From CAJXJP01 sp964022365 (GTDB taxonomy: Bacteria > Patescibacteriota > Gracilibacteria > BD1-5 > UBA6164), in NCBI GenBank assembly GCA_964022365.1, contig CAXHZN010000006.1, positions 24,224 to 88,223 of the forward strand: a DNA stretch of 64,000 nt, given 5' to 3'. Positions 50,788-62,490 of this stretch are shown one piece after another; positions within the stretch are counted from its first letter, which is position 1, and every line of letters begins with the position of its first letter. The position numbers were made by a program, and so were the translations under genes. Under the pieces are notes generated by a model that saw only the letters and a program-made list of their open reading frames with translations, did no database searches and had not been told where the DNA came from.

Positions 50788-51762
50788 ATGAAGAGAATTC
50801 TCACATGAATTAAACCTACTGGAAATGGTATGCATTTAGGGAATTATCTCGGTGCATTCAAACCATTTTTAGAACAATCTGAATGAAAAAATCCCTATAT
50901 TTTTATAGCAGATTATCATTCTCTCACATCAGTACACGATGGAGAAACACTTAGAAATAATAAACAAAGATTATTAGCAGAATATTTTTCACTGCTTCCT
51001 GAAGATTCAAATGCGGTAGTATTTGAACAATCAAAAGTCAGAAGGATTAATGATATTTCATGGATTTTATCAAGTGTAACTCCATATTCTTTGATGCTGA
51101 GAGCTCATAGTTTTAAAGATGCACAAAATAAAAATAGTGAAATAAATATGGCTACATTTAATTATCCAATTTTAATGGCAGCTGATATCATTTCCTATGA
51201 TACCGATCTTGTACCAGTTGGGAAAGATCAAAAACAACATTTAGAATTTGCTCGTGATATCGCTGGGAATTTTAATAGAACCTATAAAACTGATTTTTTC
51301 AAACTTCCAGAACCAATTATTTCTGAAGAACTTATGACGATTCCAGGAACTGACGGAAGAAAAATGTCGAAAAGTTATGATAATTTCATCGGAATATTTG
51401 ATAGTGAAAAAATTCTCAAGAAAAAAATAATGTGAATTGTCACAGGAAGTGAAGGTTTAGAAGATCCCAAAGATCCTGAAAATTGTAACGTATTTGCGTT
51501 GATTAAATTTTTTGCTTCGCAAGACAAACAAAATGAGATTGCAGCGAAATATAAAGCAGGGAACTATGGTTACGGACACGCAAAACTCGAACTTCTTGAT
51601 ATTCTTTTAGAATATTTTGGTCCTGCTAGAAAAAAATTTATACAATTCATGGAAAATCCAAAACTTCTCGAAGAAAAAATCTCTTCTGGAAATATTGCAG
51701 CAAATATATTAGCTGATGAAAAATATGAACAATTAGTGAAATTAGTCGGATTAAAAAATTAA
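50788..51762 (+). CDS. trpS: Tryptophanyl-tRNA synthetase
   Basis: A 324-residue class Ic synthetase. The HIGH-type motif is GNGMHLGNYLGAFKP (about residues 13-27), and KMSKS starts at residue 192 (GTDGRKMSKSYDN). Active-site blocks DYHSLTSVHD, NYPILMAADII and DLVPVGKDQKQHLEFARDIA are present. Since UGA is glycine here, this enzyme should charge only the CCA-anticodon tRNA-Trp. Two UGA-Gly codons lie in the first 35 residues. Confidence 0.95.
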
Positions 51763-51786
51763 AAATAATTATTAATAAAAAATATT

Positions 51787-52002
51787 ATGTCAAAAATAAC
51801 AGTAGAAATTGATGGAAAATACCAAGAACATTTAGACCTTATTAAACAAATGTTTCCAAACGAAGAAACAGATACTGCTCCTACAAATAGTCAAGTAGTA
51901 GAAGAACTTATCGAAAGTTTTATGGATTTTTTAAGACAACAAGCTGAAGCTGGTCAAGCACACGAACATTCTGAAGACGGAAGTTGTTGTGGTGGTCACT
52001 AA
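51787..52002 (+). CDS. Small ribbon-helix-helix-like protein with metal-binding tail
   Basis: A 71-residue protein. A beta strand (ITVEIDG) followed by two helices (EHLDLIKQMF; SQVVEELIESFMDFLRQQ) resembles a ribbon-helix-helix DNA-binding fold. The tail HEHSEDGSCCGGH has three His and two Cys and could bind a metal ion. Last gene of the engB operon; no UGA. It could be a metal-responsive regulator, but this is an inference. Confidence 0.55.
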   Translation: MSKITVEIDGKYQEHLDLIKQMFPNEETDTAPTNSQVVEELIESFMDFLRQQAEAGQAHEHSEDGSCCGGH

Positions 52003-52005
52003 TCA

Positions 52006-52047
52006 AATAAAAAAAACGTATCAAAATATTTTGATACGTTTTTTTTA
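52006..52047. terminator. Terminator between convergent genes
   Basis: AAAACGTATCAAAAT and ATTTTGATACGTTTT pair; T8 follows. Confidence 0.85.
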
Positions 52048-53394
52048 TTTTCTTTTTTTGTAATATAAACCTGCTGTAAAAATAAGCATAAGTAGAATCC
52101 AAGCATACAAGTAATAATATGTATAATATTTTCTATGATCGATTTCAAACAGATCAAGAACTTGTTCATCATATCAATATTTTTTTCATAAATATTGATT
52201 TTTATTATATTCAACCATATTTTCATAGGTCATTTCTATTGTTGGAATATATATTTTTACACTTTTAAACATTTCCACTTGCTTCATATTATTCACAAAA
52301 TTTGGCAGAACAAACAGTAAAAATAAAACAATAATAATATAAATAAATTTATGGAGATATAAATTTATTTTTTTATACAATTCTATAACCACTAAAGAGA
52401 TTAATACAATCAGGATTTGAACTAAAAGTATAAAAGTAAGTAAATCTAAACTAAAAAATTCTAAATAACTTGTTGCCAGTGATACAATTAAAAAATTTGT
52501 AAGCATATGATATTGAAATATTTTTTTATGTTTTGTATCAAACTTTTTCATATTGATAAACAATAACATCAGATCTATTATTGAGGTAATTGCAAAAACG
52601 TAATACGCATTATATTCTAGAAATACAACTTGTACAATTGCAATACAAAACAATAATAAACTTAATACAATGGGATATCTATTGGTGCTATTGACGGTTT
52701 CTTGTCTCACACTTTGAATAGAATAAATCAAAAAACCAAGTGTAGAGAACACTCACATCAATACAGAATATATCCAATTTTTCAGCCCAAAATGGATTAT
52801 ATAAGCAAATGAGTTTTCGAGAAAATAAAATGCTTCTAAACATATTCCTCAAATAATTGCTCATCAAACAGTGATGAGAAAACTTAGAGTAATATTTCTT
52901 CCGAGACATCAAATCATTCATCATAATGCCGATCAAACAGCTGCAAATAATAAAATATGTACTAATAATAATAAAATATCTCCTGATGATACTCCTCCAA
53001 TAAATGTTATCATTGCACCAAAAGGGAGCAACATAACACTCAGCAATCAAAAATACAGAAAATTTGCCATAAATTTTCATAGAATATATTTTGATGCAGA
53101 TATTTTAGAAATTTTTATAAGTTCATAGGTCATTTGAGATTTTTCACTACAAATTGATATGATTCATTTTATAATAGCTAAAATGAAAATGATACCTCAT
53201 CCAAATAAATATCCAACCATCAAAAATTCATTATTTGAAAAATGACTTGCCAATTGACTTCCATGTGTAGGGTCAAAACTATGTGTAAGTACGGTAAAAG
53301 CTGCTACCAAAAACAAAACAGCAATGATGGTCACTTTACCAATGACATTATTCACTCCGATTAATAAATCTTTGAGAATTATTGGGTTTTTCAT
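52045..53394 (-). CDS. ABC transporter permease
   Basis: A 449-residue membrane protein with about twelve hydrophobic segments. The N-terminal half looks like an ABC-2/NatB-type permease ([19 protein letters not shown]; then SYELIKISKISASKY-like coupling region and GGVSSGDILLLL). UGA-Gly codons are frequent in the middle, where several stand side by side. It overlaps the ATPase gene by 16 nt, so they are coupled. Probably exports or extrudes a substrate together with the neighbouring ATPase. Confidence 0.75.
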
Positions 53395-54278
53395 TTTTTA
53401 TTTGTTAGTGAAATATAAGCCGTTTCTATATCTTCTATATTATTTTTAAATTCATATACTTCTAATTTTGATTCCAAAATAATTGGAAATATTTGATGAG
53501 AAGAAGTAATATTTTTTACTAAAAATCATTTTTCTAATCGAATGGTTTCAAAGCTATATAAATGAGAAATCATTGCATCATCATCTTGTGTATGAATAAA
53601 AACTTCGTTTCTATTTCCTGATTTTTGAAAATCTCAGATAGTTCCAGTATAGAGAATTTCACCGTTGTCTATAATGACTAAGTTGTCTACCATCGATTCT
53701 AACTCTGATAAAATATGGCTAGAAATAAAGATAGTAACTCAGGTATCTTTAAGATTTTGTAAAATATTTTTTAAAACTAAACGAAGTTTTGGATCAAGTC
53801 CCGATGCTGGTTCATCCAAAATAAGGAATTTTGGTTGAGTGATAAGTGCTTTTGCCAACAATACTCTTTGAGTCATCCCACGAGAAAGTCATTTCATAGG
53901 AGTATATTTTTTGTCTAATAGTTGCACTGAACTCAAAGTCTCATCGATTAATGCTTCATCGACGGGTTTTTCGTACGCTTGCAGAAAAAATTCTAGATAT
54001 TCTTGCACGCTTAAATCTTGATATAAACCATATTGGTCAGGCATAAATCAAATTGTTTCACGAAGATCATAAATATTTTCTGATAAATTTTTTCAAAAAA
54101 TATTTATTTCTCCTTGATAATCAACTAAACTGGTTGCTAGAATTTTCATTGTTGTTGATTTTCCAGCTCAATTATCTCAAATAAATCATGTTATTTTCCC
54201 AGTTTGTATTTCAAAATTGAGATTATTTAATACTTTTGTTTCTCAAAAATATTTTGTAAGATTTTTAATTTCTATCAT
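53379..54278 (-). CDS. ABC transporter ATP-binding protein
   Basis: A 299-residue ATPase. Walker A is GDNGAGKST (two of its glycines are UGA), the signature is [16 protein letters not shown], Walker B is [13 protein letters not shown] and the H loop [10 protein letters not shown]. The type is that of ABC-2/NatA exporters. The start is 3 nt from the stop of the preceding large gene, and the permease gene begins inside its last codons, giving an operon of three: 550-residue membrane protein, ATPase, permease. Confidence 0.93.
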
Positions 54279-54281
54279 AGA

Positions 54282-55934
54282 TTAATACTGTATATTTAGA
54301 ATATAATGCGTCGATTTTTCATCAGAATTTTCTGCTTTTTGAATAGTATATTCAACATCTTGTGAATATTTTTTTACAAAATGTTTCACAGGTTTTGCTA
54401 ATGTAAGAAGTTCTTCATTACTTTTTCCAGCCAATTCTAAATTTTCAAAATTTGGTTTTTCTACTAATTGTTTTGTACTAACAAAAATATATCTCAGAGC
54501 AGAAATATTAAATGTTTTTTCTCTATTTTCTCATTGATGTTGAGATATTTCAGGTTTTTGACGAGAATAACGTTGAGAATTATCATATAATTGAGAAATA
54601 TCCGTATCAAACTTTTCAGAAAAATCGTAAGTGAATTCAGATTTTTTTACTCAAAAATATAAAACATAATCTTCTTTGAGCGTAAAATTTTCAAAATTAT
54701 GATACACAGAAGTTGTATAAATAATATTTTGTGTTCCAATATGGATTCTTAACCAAATCGTATAAATCAGAAAAAATATAATAGCAAAAGCCAGTGAAAA
54801 ATAAATAATTGTGATTCTTCTTTTAAGTCTTTTGTGATATAAAAAATAAAATCCTAAAATTCAAATCAAATACACAATCATAACAGCAGTTAACCAACCT
54901 CATCCAATATATTTATCTAAAATTTCATCCGTCATATACATGCTTTTCCAGTCACGACTATTTTCATATTCCACACGAACATTAATCTCTCAAGCTTTAT
55001 AGTATGAAGTATTTGCATAGAAAAATAAAAAATTATTATTAACTCATTTTTGGATATAAAAATCTCTATCTTGTTTTAAAACTCAAAAATTCATTTTTCA
55101 AAAAAAATATACTTCGTAGGGGATTTCTACAAATTTTTCTATTCTTACTTCATTTTCACCATATTTATGTTTCTTTTCTACTATTTTTAAATCATCTCAT
55201 ATTATAGATTCTGCTTGATAATGAGCGATTTGTTGGATTTTATATTCTGCAAAATTTTCTCAATAAATATATTTTAAAAAATCTGTATTTTTTTGCTCAT
55301 TGAGTATCACTCTATTACTGATAATAAGCTCAATAATTTCATCATATTCTTCTTGTTCAAGAGCTTTATCAATTATGATTTCTCTATCTTCTAATCCTGT
55401 AAAATGAGAAAGATCACGAGAAAGAAAATATGTATTGTTAAGAGTATTTTCTAAACTATCAGAATATATGTATTTATATATAGAAATCATTTTTAACGGC
55501 TCAAGTTCAACTTTTTTTCCTTGATATTCTAAAATCAATTTTAATTCATCTACATTATAATGATGTACTAAATCCAAGCTTATTTGCGTTGTATTTTCAA
55601 AATCAAATTCATATTGCTTGATATCTCGCACTTCTTGAGAATATTGTTCTCACTCATAATCTTGTCTTTGAATTAATTTCCCAGTAAATGGAGTTTCAAA
55701 TTCAAAATCAACCTTTCTATTATCTTGAGTAAAATATCCTCACATTCCATACTGGTAGCGAAATTTTACATCTCAAATTTCACCTTGATACCAATAATCT
55801 CTCGAATTATTCACTCATAAATCTTCACCATAATAGCCATAGTCATCATAACTTCTCCCAGCACTCACGTGATTTGGAAATATTGCCTGAACAAAAAATA
55901 CTAAAAACAGAACCAAAAGCGATAAATATTTCAT
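54282..55934 (-). CDS. Hypothetical exported membrane protein in an ABC operon
   Basis: A 550-residue protein with a signal peptide (MKYLSLLVLFLVFFVQAIF), a large extracytoplasmic, mostly beta domain (about residues 25-335) and two transmembrane helices (about 343-395) before a final domain. It is first in an operon with the ABC ATPase and permease, so it may be the outside subunit of that exporter or its substrate-binding part. Many UGA-Gly codons. Family not recognised. Confidence 0.7.
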
Positions 55935-56055
55935 TAGAATTTTGTTACACATATAATAAATTTCATATAGTATAATTAAAAATAAACTTTAGCAATAATT
56001 TTTCTATAAAATAAATTTATTATTGTGAAATAATTTGTATAATAATAAAAAATAA

Positions 56056-56175
56056 ATCTCAATAATTAATCTTCAACTTAAAAATTACCCACCTCAATCA
56101 GAAAACGAAATCTTAAAATTCTCAAACGGGAAATTTAAGAAAGATTTGATTGATAATTTAAAATTAGAGAAATAA
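56056..56175 (+). pseudogene. Possible gene-end fragment
   Basis: A 39-codon open frame without a start codon, ending in TAA, with a protein-like sequence (NLQLKNYPPQSENEILKFSN then GKFKKDLIDNLKLEK). It sits alone in a 270-nt intergenic region and could be the remnant of a lost gene. The evidence is weak. Confidence 0.25.
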
Positions 56176-56209
56176 AAAAAATCCAAATTTAAAATTTGGA
56201 TTTTTTTTA
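56176..56209. terminator. Terminator of the beta-CASP gene
   Basis: AAAATCCAAATTTAAAATTT continues into GGATTTT as a palindrome with A8 and T8 runs. Confidence 0.8.
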
Positions 56210-58588
56210 ACATTTGATTTCTACTGATTCTCACAAATTTGGTATCAGTACATTTACGTTTCTCTTTGTTTTTAATATATCTTCTAAAATATCAGCTTTC
56301 ACAAGTTCTCTTTTTTCTCAACCATGATTGAGAACAATTGTTGCATTTCTTGCCAGTTTTCCTTGATCTTTTAGCTCTTGGATATACATCAAAATTTCTT
56401 CATGATCTAGATGTCATGAAAATCCTTTATTATCCACAATTTTACATTTTGGCTGAATAATTTCATTATTTTCTCATGACAATATTACTGGAAGATTTTG
56501 TTTAATTCTCCCACCTGGTGAATTTGGTGGACAATATCCAGTAAACAAAATAGTTGATTTAGGATTTTCTAAATTTTTCATGAGGTGTTTTTGGATAAAT
56601 CATCCTGCACACATTCCAGAAGCAGAAATAATAATTTCTTTTCTATTTTGTCTTTTTGGTGTATATAATGCATCAAAATCATCTGTAGTAATGATATGAT
56701 TAGTAACAACACGACCAAATATTCTTTCTTGTACTTCTGGGTCTAATAATCTATATTTTGCATATAAATTTTGTAAATATATATTTGTAATTTTATCTCA
56801 AAGAGGGGAATTGAGATTAATATTCCAAAAAACTGGTGAGGTTGTTTTGAGTCTATGAATTTCATTTTTTAAACCTTTTATATTTTGAGAATACATTTGA
56901 TATGCTTTAGATTCTTGATCTTTAATATTATCTAATTGCTCTTTTAAAACGACTAAATCTTTCTTATATTCTTCTAGCTTTTCTAAATCGGGTAAATGGT
57001 CTTCCATCTTTTCTAAAAGCAAAATAGCAATTTCTTGTGTTCTTTGCATTGAAAAAGCTGGAATAATTACTTTTCATTCTGCTTGTTCTATAGTATCCAT
57101 AAACTCTCTTTCTTCTTGCATTCTATCTGGATGATTTCTCCCCGCATAGGTTGTTTCTATTTGTAAAAAGTCTAATTTATATGGAGATGTATCCCAAGTC
57201 CCTGAAATATTTGGATCTTTTCTTCTTCATAGATCTCAACTAAAGAGTAAATTTTTATGTTCGATTGCTTTTTTTGCAAATATATCCAGAGGACTTGGTT
57301 TTTTAGTCCCAGTATCAAGTATTTGATTTACTTTTTCAGATACTACTGTGAATAAAGCTTGAGCACTTCATTCAATATGTCCTGCATCTATAAGTTGAAG
57401 TTGAAGAGATTTCATTTTATTTTGATTTTTTTCCGTACCATTGAGAACTTTCAATAGAAATAAACTTTTGAGTTTCTCTAAAATAGTTGATGTATATTTT
57501 ACATCATATGAATCTTTCTTTTTCGATTGGATAAAATTTTCTAAATCTTCTTGATTTTCTATTCACTCATTTGCAAGTTCTTGAGTATATTGTTGATGTA
57601 ATTCTGGTGCTTCAGATTCAAGTGTATTTTCTAAAATATCGAGTTTGTGTTCTATATTTGCTCTATATTCTTCATATTCTTCATCGATACCTTCGTTGAA
57701 TTTTTTAATATCAATATTTTCTTTTTCTGCTAATTTTGTTGTTCTTATTCTTTCATTAATGGCTGACATATATTGTGAAAAAACAGTTGAATCAATATAC
57801 ATAGTTTCATTTGAACCTGAATATACGCGTTTCATCATTTTTTTTAGATTTTCTTCTGAAAATTCGTCTACATAATACAAATTATTAAGATCTGTTGATT
57901 GACCATAATCTAATACTTTAATGTATTTCATAGTATCCGCTAAATCTCACATATCATAGAGTATTTCTGGTATATCGTTATACCTTTTTTGAATATCTTC
58001 TGAAGAATAAATTTGATATTCATCTTGAAAGGCTCATGCTTTTTTTACAATTTCAGCTAAATTATATCATTCACCAAAAAATTTTACTAAATTTCATTTA
58101 ATTTCTTCTTTTTCTTCTTTTGACAATCAATTTTTTTTCAGCTTTTTATCAGCTTCTATAGCATATAAAAAACCACTTGCTTGATTTTTAATTTTTTGAA
58201 ATTTTACTACAGCCATATCATGTTCTTCTGTCATGATTTTTATATAATCTTCGAGCATTACATAAATTTTTTGAGCTGTTATTGATGTCATATAAATAGG
58301 TTTATTATACCCATTTTTTACGAGTAAAGGAACCCTTCAAGCATGATCTAAATGTGCATGAGTCAAAACCATACAATCTGTTTGCAATGCTCTTTGATCA
58401 ACAAATGAGTTTGCTTCTTCATCATTTCTTCCTCCTTGAAACATACCGCAATCAATCAAAACTGAAATATTTTTTAGTTCAGATTTAAAGTTGGCAATAG
58501 TTTCACTTCATGTGAGAGTCTTAAAGTTAGGATCCTCATGATTTTTATGTTCTATTCACCCTAAATAGTCAATTTGTGCAAGAGTCAT
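56207..58588 (-). CDS. Large metallo-beta-lactamase/beta-CASP ribonuclease
   Basis: A 793-residue beta-CASP protein related to CPSF73/RNase J-type RNA nucleases. The zinc motif is LTHAHLDHAGRVP; the next ligands lie in AGHIEGSAQ and FSGDLGRR; the beta-CASP part has IPAFSMQRTQE, ISASGMCAGGF and GFSGHLDHEE. Typical members have 420-550 residues; the extra length is helical insertions, one of about 200 residues between the first motif and AGHIEGSAQ (rich in Glu/Lys) and another around residues 515-590 (coiled coil). Many UGA-Gly codons. Probably an RNA-processing endo- or exonuclease. Confidence 0.88.
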
Positions 58589-58699
58589 TGGAATTAATTT
58601 AGCTTATAAAAAAACAACACTTTTATATGTTTTTATTAAATTCCTCCTCTTTTATAATTTAATAATAGACTAATTCAAAAAATAGTCAAAATTAAAATT

Positions 58700-58734
58700 A
58701 AAAAAAACAACTTAGTAAAAACTAAGCTGTTTTG
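58700..58734 (-). terminator. Terminator overlapping a stop codon
   Basis: AAAACAGCTTAG and CTAAGTTGTTTT (minus strand) pair around TTTTTA and are followed by T; the TAG stop of the upstream gene lies in the stem. Confidence 0.7.
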
Positions 58735-59204
58735 TCTGCGAAACTTTGTTGTAAATAACAAATTTCTTCCTCCAATTTTTTAAACGTTTCTTCTGGAAAT
58801 CTTTCCCAAAAATATTCTAAATAAATATTTCCTTGAAAGATATGTCCAAGAAAAATATCTGCTGGATTTATGTCATACCAATTCTCAGATATAGAACTTT
58901 CAGGTAAAGATATAATAGCAAAATCATTTTTATAAGTAATGAAATAAAGCTCTCCATATAGCTGCTGTTCTTGTAAGTACATTCCTGCAAACTCTACGAG
59001 GCTCGAACATTGAAAGCTATTATCATAGGCAATAAATACTAAAGGGAAATTTGCTACATCTACTTTCGTTATTTCTAATTCTTCCTTGTGTGGACAATTT
59101 GGCAATAATAAAAATAAATCTTCTTTATCATATCCTTGTTTTTCTAGGTCAGAAAATAAATTTTCTTGAGAAAAATTCGGATTTAAAACCATAGGATAAT
59201 CCAT
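58722..59204 (-). CDS. Hypothetical acidic protein
   Basis: A 160-residue soluble acidic protein rich in Leu, Phe and Glu, with several Cys residues (LLPNCPHKEEL, SFQCSSLVEF). No UGA codon. Stop is TAG inside the terminator stem. It shows no recognisable motif; it could be a small regulatory or chaperone-like protein or an acquired gene, though it lacks a clear Shine-Dalgarno site. Confidence 0.65.
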   Translation of the reverse strand: MDYPMVLNPNFSQENLFSDLEKQGYDKEDLFLLLPNCPHKEELEITKVDVANFPLVFIAYDNSFQCSSLVEFAGMYLQEQQLYGELYFITYKNDFAIISLPESSISENWYDINPADIFLGHIFQGNIYLEYFWERFPEETFKKLEEEICYLQQSFADKTA

Positions 59205-59273
59205 TGTATTTCTCTTGTAAAATGATTCGTACTATTATTATGATTTTTTTATATTTTTTGTCAAAAATTATTT

Positions 59274-61010
59274 TTATTCACTAAAAAATAATTTTATATT
59301 TTCGAATAATTTTTCAAAAAAATCTAATATTTTTTCCCACCATTTTTTTTCTTCTTTTTTTGTTTTATTTTCTTCTCAATTTTCAGATTCTGTTGGTATT
59401 TCTGAGTTTTGAGAATCTTCTTTTATTTCTGCAATATTTGATGCATCAATATTATCTTCTGAAGTGTTTTCTGGAATTGTTTTTTCTGATTTTATTTCTG
59501 ATATTTCAAAATTTCTATTTTGAAAGAATAAACGTGATAAATTATTATATTTAGGAGTTTCGAGTGTTTTCCAGTCATCTAAAACGAGTCATTTTGTATC
59601 AGTACTATTTGGGTTCCAAGACCAAAAATAGAAACTGTCTATTCTTTTTGAAATCATATAAGAAATCAGAGCATCTTGCCAAATTTTATCTTCGTTTAAA
59701 TAATTTCCACCAAATTCACCAAAAATTAATGTGTAAGTATCAGCATATTTTCAAAAAGTCTTTTCCCAAATCTCATCCATATTTTCGGGAAAATTTTCAT
59801 CTTCAAAATAATCTCTAGGATATACACTTGGTCAGTAAATATGAGGAGATAAAATCATTTTTTCAGCTGGGATTTTATCTTCATTTATAGGATAACAATC
59901 AATCGGATTAATATTTCCTCACCAAGATTGACTTAAATCTAGTTCACAATCCATTATATCAGATCACCATTTATGATTTTTTTCGATTCCATTTACAAAA
60001 ACAAGAAGATTTGGATTTATTTCTAAAATATCTGCTCAAATTTCTTCAACTTGTAGTTTCCGGTTTACATAAAAATTATTTGTTTCACCATTCCAAACAG
60101 CATCTCCATGAGGTTCATTTTTTGGATCTACTGCGATAACATTTTCAATATTTTTATATCTATTAGCTACAAACTGCCAATCTGCTTTCCACATATCATA
60201 ATCATACCCATCGATAAATGGAGTATCTGTTATATCTGTACAATCACTCGTGTGCATATCGAGTAAAATATACATTCATTCACTTGCTAAATGTGTGATG
60301 AAAATATCCATGAGTTCTAACGAATTTTTTCAAACTAATTCTGGATTACTCCGAGAATATGAATTAGAAATTTGTGATCTGAGAGTCGCAGGACAAAAGG
60401 GAAGTCTGATAGAATTAAATCAGGTACCTTTTATTTGTCAGGCAATATCTTTATAATTTCTCTCCCATAAACCTCCAGGAATACGAGATTCCCCAGCAAA
60501 TCCAAACCAATTGACTCCACGAAGTTGTACTAATGTATTTTCAGCATCATATAATTTCCCATTTCTTGCAAAAAAAGGTGGTGAATATTCTCAAATCGTT
60601 TTTATTGCATCAAGAGATTTTCAGATTTCTAAAGGATCTAAAAACGTATTTTTATTTACTTCTTTTTCACCGGAAATAAACGTGATATTTTCAGGAATAT
60701 TTTCACTATCTGAACAATATCAAATACTAAAATTTTGTTGAGCATCGAGCGGTTCATTCCAATCAATTCATGTTGCAATATATGTATTATTTTTTTCTAT
60801 ATATTCAGCATTCCAAAAGCTTGTAATAGGACTCGATATATCAAAATGTAGCTCCCAGTTATGGATATCTTCATCTGAATTGTTTGTAATTTCTATGTTT
60901 CCACAATGTCAGCCATCCCATTTTTTATCAATATTATGAGAAATATTTGCAGCAAAAGTTTCTCAAAAACTCAAACCCAATACAACTATTCATAAAAATA
61001 TTTTTTTCAT
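59274..61010 (-). CDS. Secreted glycoside hydrolase family 5 with CBM2 module
   Basis: A 578-residue secreted enzyme. After the signal peptide (MKKIFLGIVVLGLSFGETFA), residues about 20-115 match carbohydrate-binding module 2 (GHCGNIEITNNSDEDIHNWE, then IATGIDWNEPL). The GH5 catalytic domain follows: LRGVNWFGFAGES, acid/base Glu in DPKNEPHGDAVW (about 300) and nucleophile Glu in FGEFGGNYL (about 431). An acidic Ser/Glu linker leads to a C-terminal Lys/Trp-rich amphipathic end. GH5 enzymes cut beta-glucans, cellulose or mannans. UGA is frequent, so it is long adapted to this code. ATG 61016 is an alternative start. Confidence 0.9.
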
Positions 61011-61156
61011 ATTCATCTTTACTACGTTTAGTAAAATAATTCATTGTGTCTATTTTATCATATTTTATGAAATAAAATAATGATTTTTTATTTTTATATT
61101 TTGCAAAAAAAATTATTTTCCATAATATACACATATTATATACTTTATGTGTATTT

Positions 61157-62368
61157 ATGAAATTCAAAACCTCTAAAAAAATATTTATTCACGTAGACTG
61201 CGATAGTTTTTTTGCCAGTTGTGAAATCTTGAGAAATCCCAAATTAAAAAATAAATTTGTATGTGTTTGAGGTGATATAATCGTGGCAGCATGTTACAAA
61301 TCTAAAGCATTATGAATTTGAGTGGGAACTCCTATTTGGGAAGCCAAAAAAGTATTAAAATATAATGCTGTTTTTATCACTCCTGATATCGAATTTTATA
61401 CAAAAATTTCAAGTCATTTAATGCAATATTTAAAAGATAAAACTCTCAAAATAGAACCTTTTTCTATTGATGAAGCATTTTGTGAAATTTCATGAATTCC
61501 TACTCATTTTGGTATTTCTACTGAAGAATATTTAACGCAAATGCAACAAGAAATTTTAGAAGAAATTTGAATTCCTGTAAGTATTTGATGTGGAAATACT
61601 CGTATAAAAGCAAAAATATTTTCAAAAATAAAGAAACCTTTTTGAATTTGTGCTCCATATGCAGGAGAAGAAGAAAATAATTTATTTCAAAATTTAGAAA
61701 TAAAAAATATTCCATTTATTGGAAAATCCTCTCAAAGAAAATTAGAATATAAAGGAAAAAATATTTCTGATTTTTTACATATTTGATTTTGGGAAATAAA
61801 AAATATTCTATGAAAAAATGGTGTAAATCTTTGGCTCGAACTTATGTGAATTGATGTCTATATTGTAAAGAAATCTCAAGTTATAAAAAGTATTTCCCGT
61901 ACGCGTAGTTTTAATAAACATATTACCAATAATAAAGAATATTTACGTGAAAAAATACTCATAAATTTTGAACGAGCTTTTGAGGTTTTATATGAAAAAA
62001 ATATGGAAATTTGAGAAATCTGATTAATGTTTCGTGATAAAAATTTTGCTCGAGAATTTATTTTTTTAAAAATACCAACCTATTCTAATAATCATAAAGA
62101 AATTTTAGAAAAAATTATATTATTATTCGAAAAATTTTATTCTCCAGAAAGATTATGCCGTTCTACTGGAATATTTTTTTATAAACTCAGAAATTATCTC
62201 CCAAAACAAGCATCTCTCTTTGATCCAGTTTTGAGAAATAAAGATCAAAATTATGAGCTGGTCAAAAAAATAAATCTGATTAATAAAAATCTCTGAAACC
62301 ATAAAATTACTTTTGGTACAAGTCTACTATGAAAATGAGAACAAGTCGTTCAAAAATTGAGAGAATAA
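61157..62368 (+). CDS. dinB: Y-family DNA polymerase (DinB/UmuC-like)
   Basis: A 403-residue translesion polymerase. Catalytic acidic residues are in HVDCDSFFASCEILRNP (about residues 13-29) and FSIDEAFCEISG (about 112); thumb block VSIGCGNTRIKAKIFSKIKK is also typical. The little-finger domain is present, with FNKHITNNKEYLREKI. In UmuC-like proteins the N-terminal pattern is DCDSFFASCE, so it could be closer to UmuC than DinB; no umuD lies nearby. Glycines such as in VGGDI and SGIP are UGA. Confidence 0.92.
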
Positions 62369-62490
62369 GCCAATTGAATACATAAAATAAATATAAAAAA
62401 CAATATATCCTATCTGTCAAAGTAAAATATTTCAAAAAACACTATTTTTTATTAGAATAAAACTATTATTTTTATACAAAAATACAAAAC

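Noticed and set aside
52688..53080. A 130-codon minus-strand frame within the permease region
   Set aside because: It is out of frame with the 449-residue permease, which is continuous through this region when TGA is Gly.
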